From positions 22,164,082 through 22,228,081 of the forward strand of contig NC_067207.1 in assembly GCF_026262505.1 (NCBI RefSeq): a stretch of DNA of 64,000 nucleotides, given 5' to 3'. Positions 60,696 to 64,000 of the stretch are shown here, in pieces; the first letter of the stretch is position 1; the number at the start of each line of letters is the position of its first letter. The position numbers and the translations under genes are program-made. A model generated the notes under the pieces. That model was given only the letters and a program-made list of their open reading frames with translations. It was not told the DNA's origin and searched no databases. This stretch comes from Trichomonas vaginalis G3. Lineage: Eukaryota > Parabasalia > Trichomonadida > Trichomonadidae.

Positions 60696-61588
60696 CGTTT
60701 TATTCATACAACTTTAAATCTCGAACACATTTAGAGAGTGAGTATATCATTTTATTCTTGTTTTGAGTTTATTCTGATTCAAAATTGCAGTGAAAACAGA
60801 AGTTCACACATCATATCTGAATGTGAGCTCATCTATACTTATACGATCTCAATACCTCCACTCTAAGCATAAGAGGTGAAGTTATATAAAAATTATCAGA
60901 TGCGTTGAAGTCTCAAAAGTATTGCCTGAATGCTTGTTTCATATTTGTCCAAGTAGTTTCAATGAATAAATGTATTGTTTTTTATAATTTCGATTTATTT
61001 TTAGAAAATATTCAATATAAACCTTTATTGTGTTATTTACATCTCATAAATTCTCTGTCTAAATCATATAAAAGCGCGTTTTACCCCTATGAATCAAGAA
61101 ATTCATTCAATATTCATGGTATATTTATTAAATTTATACGATTTACTAATAATCAATATTATATCCTCATAAATAGCAATATATTTTGGTAATCTATGAT
61201 AATCATATACAATATTTGAAATCAAATTTTCATTAGTTTAGGTTCCTTGTTAATAGTAAACCATTATATTTATTACTAATAATAAAATCTATGTGTCGTA
61301 TTGAAATTCAATAAAATTACTTATTCGGTCCAAAAAAACAAATTAGATAAAAATTTTCTTTTTTTATGTAATTTTTGTTTTTCATTTTTCTCAAGATCCT
61401 AAGTTATGTTCTAACTTTTGACATCATATCCTATCATGCTAGGCTATATATTATAGCATATCCAAAAGGCAAGGAAATCTATCAGAGAAGCCTTTTTTAC
61501 CTATCGTTGCCCTACCTCTTCCACCAATGTTGGTAAGATAGATCTAGCTTAAGATTGATTGTGTCTACCTGATTATACTATTAATTTA

Positions 61589-62638
61589 AGGGTTTCGTTT
61601 TGCTAAAATTGTCACTTTTATAGCATATTTGTTTTTGGATGTTTTGCGAAACCAAAAAAAAACTATGATATACAATGTGTGTGTAAAGAAAATACTTTAT
61701 TTACTAGTTAAAAAATCATTTGGTATTGATCAAGTTATTTTTTCTGGATAAGATATTATATGGATAATTGGATAGAAAATACAATTATATAATCTTGTAC
61801 CTGGTTTAATTAAGCTAATTGTCATCAGAAACTTGTAATTTTTATGAATTTCAGATTTTCTTTTCATTACTGCTTTTCTTAATAGGTCAAGTTCTTATTT
61901 ACGTTATAAAGTATGATATTTACAAATATCAAGTTATCATGTTTTTTGAGAAATTATGAGAAACAAACAAAAATGAAAAAGATAGGAATAGCAATGAATA
62001 GTGATGTGGGTATAGAAAATGTAAGAGATATGAATGCAAAGCAATCAGTATTTAGGATATTGACCATAGATTTCGAAAAAAAAATGCTGCATATTGAGCG
62101 AAAACTATGATTATATTATAAGGCTGTCATTTAAAGCATAATGAAACTATTCCCTTTTCATTTTAATCGAATAAGATAGTAAAGATTTTTGAATTAGCTA
62201 GAAACTGATGAGATGTTTTCACAAATCAGATTTTTAATCTCTATAATGCATAATTCACTCAATATCTCAATTTTGATATTGCGAGATATTTTTGCTATCG
62301 GTTTCGCAATTTTGACACAATAGCAAGAGGGTTCTATAAGCATTATTATCAACGTAGAATCTGAATATCATATCAGAAAATGTCGCAAATCTGACATTTA
62401 CCCGACCAAATAGCAAAAATAATTGAATACTTTTCGCAAAAACTTTAAAAATCGATAAAAATATGAAATATAGATATTAAAGAGACTTTTTATATAATAT
62501 TCATAAAGATTTTCCAAAAATATGATACCGCAAAATTAAAAAAGTGACGTCTTGAGTGGAGTCAAATGTCGAAATTGCTAGCTAAATGTTTTTTAGCGAA
62601 ATTGCGTATTGTACGTTTTTTTCGCAAAACGAAACCCT
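61589..62638. mobile_element. 1,050-bp terminal-inverted-repeat element at a TA (or TTAA) site
   Basis: AGGGTTTCGTTTTGC at 61589-61603 is perfectly inverted at 62624-62638, and the match continues for several more bases with one mismatch. TA flanks both ends (61587-61588, 62639-62640); TTAA is equally possible if the ends start at GGG. The interior repeats fragments of its own end (GTTTTGCGAAACC near 61639, several TCGCAAAA). One 65-residue frame (61913-62110) has no recognisable features. Likely a non-autonomous mariner- or piggyBac-type unit. Confidence 0.8.
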
Positions 62639-62693
62639 TAATTAATTACATTCATTCTATTAAAATAAAGAATAAACAAACAATTTATTTCAA

Positions 62694-63326
62694 TTAAAAA
62701 TCCGTATAGAGTAAAACACGAGGTATTCTTTCTCCGTTAGTTTCAACATATCGCTTAAAGTTTCGTGTTACAGGGAGATCAGGAAGATTTGATGATAATT
62801 CTGTCGAATTTGGTTTAAATCGTTCTGATTTATTAAACACATTACTAACCATTCTAGGACTTGGTCTAGATGTTGCTTCTGTACTGGGATTATTCAGTTT
62901 GTAAGGTAATTCAGAATGTAATACCAATTCTGGTTTAAATTCTTTTATTCTAGCTGGTCTCGATTTACGAAGTAGTTCTAAATAGTGATCAACGCTATCT
63001 TTTGAAGGTCCATCAAATTGGACAGTTTCTTTTTCAATACCATATATTGTAAATCGACCAGTAAAGCGTAGAGAATCATTTATAGTTGCTGAAATAGGTT
63101 TTTTCTTTGACTCTTCAATATTTTTATACCATTCTCGAGCACTGAAAGGAGGAGACTTAGGATATAGCCTCTTTCTAGTCTGTTCAGCCTCGGAAGCAAA
63201 GTTGATTTTGGGAAGTTTAGGTGGGTGTGGTTTTTTTCGTGGTGAATGTAGTTTATTCGTTGTAAAATTGGCACTTTTTTAAACGTCAATTTTTTTTCTC
63301 CGTTTCGATTTTGAAATTTGAACCAT
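62694..63326 (-). pseudogene. Hypothetical protein gene with an in-frame TAA at codon 16
   Basis: The ATG at 63326 opens MVQISKSKRRKKIDV, then TAA (63281-63279). The same frame then runs uninterrupted for 194 codons to the stop at 62694 with clear protein character (KINFASEAEQTRKRLYPKSP; DSLRFTGRFTIYGIEKETVQ; DHYLELLRKSRPARIKEF; VETNGERIPRVLLYTDF). No other ATG precedes this part. Either a recent nonsense mutation, stop read-through, or a start on a non-AUG codon. No family recognised. Confidence 0.65.
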
Positions 63327-63437
63327 ATTTGATTCAAGTTTTTGTATTATCAAGACAAACTGTCTGTTAGAGCATTAATTAAGTTACTCTATTATCAGAT
63401 CGGATAACCTTATTCTATTTGTCTCATTCAGAAAAAT

Positions 63438-64000
63438 ATGTCGATTTTAAGTGAAAATTTGGCCGGCCAAAATCTATTAGAATATCATGGGAAGAAATAT
63501 TCCCAGGATCATGTTATGATCAATCTCATTTTCACCGAAGCACTAGATTTTCAAGATCAAACGACTTGAACTACTTTGTATACAGTTGTTTTTTTCTTGA
63601 ATTAAATCCAAATGGCGCTGTTCGATTTGAAACAAGGAATGATAATGTCAAAGCTTATGTTGAAAGGAATAAATTTGATTCATGTTCCTCTGGATCCCAG
63701 CCAGGAGGATCTCTCTGCTTTTCTTACGAAGGCGAATTTGTTCAAACACAAAATTCGTTCATTAACTCAACAAATTCAAATTCGGGAACTTCATTTTCCA
63801 CAAGCGTTTCAAAAAAGCTGAATTTCAGAAATCATGCTAATGAAACTTTAGTTTACAATTGCGGCAGTTCAGAACAAGACTGTAGTAAAACAACTTCCAT
63901 GCAATTTGGCTTTATATTCTTGAATCAGTGTAATATTACACAAAATAGAGTCAAAGATAATAACGGAGGCTATTCTACATCAAATATTATCTCTAATTCA
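63438..64000 (+). pseudogene. Start of a Cys/Asn/Ser-rich surface-type protein with a frame break, cut by the window edge
   Basis: The ATG at 63438, 15 bases after a TCATT initiator-like motif, opens 43 codons (MSILSENLAGQNLLEYHGKK) ending in TGA at 63567. Another frame is open from 63455 to the window end and carries YFVYSCFFLELNPNGAVRFE, then KFDSCSSGSQPGGSLCFSYE and a run of Asn/Ser/Cys-rich text. This F-x-x-C-S...GGS pattern is like trichomonad polymorphic-membrane-protein-type surface repeats. Joining the frames near 63566 needs a one-base change. The 3' end is outside the window. Confidence 0.55.

Larger units (their letters stand above)
58143..61519. mobile_element. 3,377-bp element with 19-bp terminal inverted repeats and 8-bp target duplication
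   Basis: AGAGGTAGGGCAACGATAG at 58143-58161 is perfectly inverted at 61501-61519. Both sides carry the direct repeat TCCACCAA (58135-58142 and 61520-61527). An 8-bp duplication suits hAT, P or Merlin-type DNA transposons; the ends also begin AG as in Polintons, but those make 6-bp duplications. The interior has only short frames (59664-59846 minus, 60227-60499 minus, 60905-61192 plus), none recognisable as a transposase. It contains strong hairpins at 60175-60220 and 60647-60695. Probably non-autonomous or decayed. Confidence 0.85.

Noticed and set aside
58143..61519. A Polinton/Maverick virus-like element
   Set aside because: The ends are AG...CT, but the element is only 3.4 kb, the duplication reads as 8 bp and no polymerase, integrase or capsid-like frame is present.
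63612..63821. 69-residue frame starting at an ATG
   Set aside because: The neighbouring frame is open for more than 180 codons to the window end and has surface-protein character; this frame is its shadow.

Overview
The window is AT-rich nuclear DNA of a unicellular eukaryote, and the gene content points to a parabasalid (Trichomonas or Tritrichomonas type). The reasons are intron-poor protein genes read with the standard code; short 5' leaders with initiator-like TCA(C/T)TT or TCAAAA motifs just ahead of start codons; many ankyrin-repeat proteins of the DUF3447 kind; tandem BspA-like leucine-rich-repeat (LRR_5) genes; and several DNA-transposon-like elements. I cannot fix the genus or species from the sequence alone. 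No rRNA, intact tRNA or CRISPR array was seen.

Layout. 1-10.2 kb: a large WD-repeat/IQ/acidic-repeat protein running off the left edge, a two-repeat Myb protein with a Gln/Met-rich tail, an Old-Yellow-Enzyme-type flavoprotein and an intact ankyrin gene. 10.6-18 kb: a P4-ATPase lipid flippase, a 427-bp near-perfect inverted repeat (palindrome) and a conserved-looking gene with one frameshift. 18-30 kb: a UBE3A-like HECT ligase, ankyrin remnants, a truncated acyl-CoA-synthetase-like gene, a Lys/Asp-repeat protein, ribosomal protein uL23, a DUF3447-ankyrin gene with one frame break and a small Qc-type SNARE. 30-49.5 kb: mostly housekeeping-type genes (coiled-coil protein, multi-pass membrane protein, type I surface protein, calcineurin-like phosphoesterase, TPR protein, BAR-like protein, PCI-like protein, catalytically degenerate DHHC protein, short SAS-6-like protein), with one more broken ankyrin gene. 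49.9-56.2 kb: an accessory island of four BspA-like paralogues, only one clearly intact. One copy is split by a 1,264-bp element at a TA site, two have TTG in place of the start ATG, and a decayed ankyrin gene lies between copies. 56.7-58 kb: a possible Ada3-like adaptor. 58.1-62.6 kb: two adjacent terminal-inverted-repeat elements (3,377 bp with an 8-bp target duplication, and 1,050 bp at a TA or TTAA site), neither with a recognisable transposase. 62.7-64 kb: a gene with an in-frame stop near its start, and the frameshifted beginning of a Cys/Asn/Ser-rich, probably surface, protein that leaves the window.

How the genes fit together: there are no operons; genes lie on both strands with short spacers. 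The pattern is a mosaic of constrained core genes (ubiquitin ligation, lipid flipping, vesicle fusion, basal-body assembly, translation) and a fast-evolving layer of ankyrin, LRR and surface-protein families that are duplicating, exchanging sequence and decaying. Start positions below are the first plausible ATG; some ATG-less pieces are labelled as remnants.
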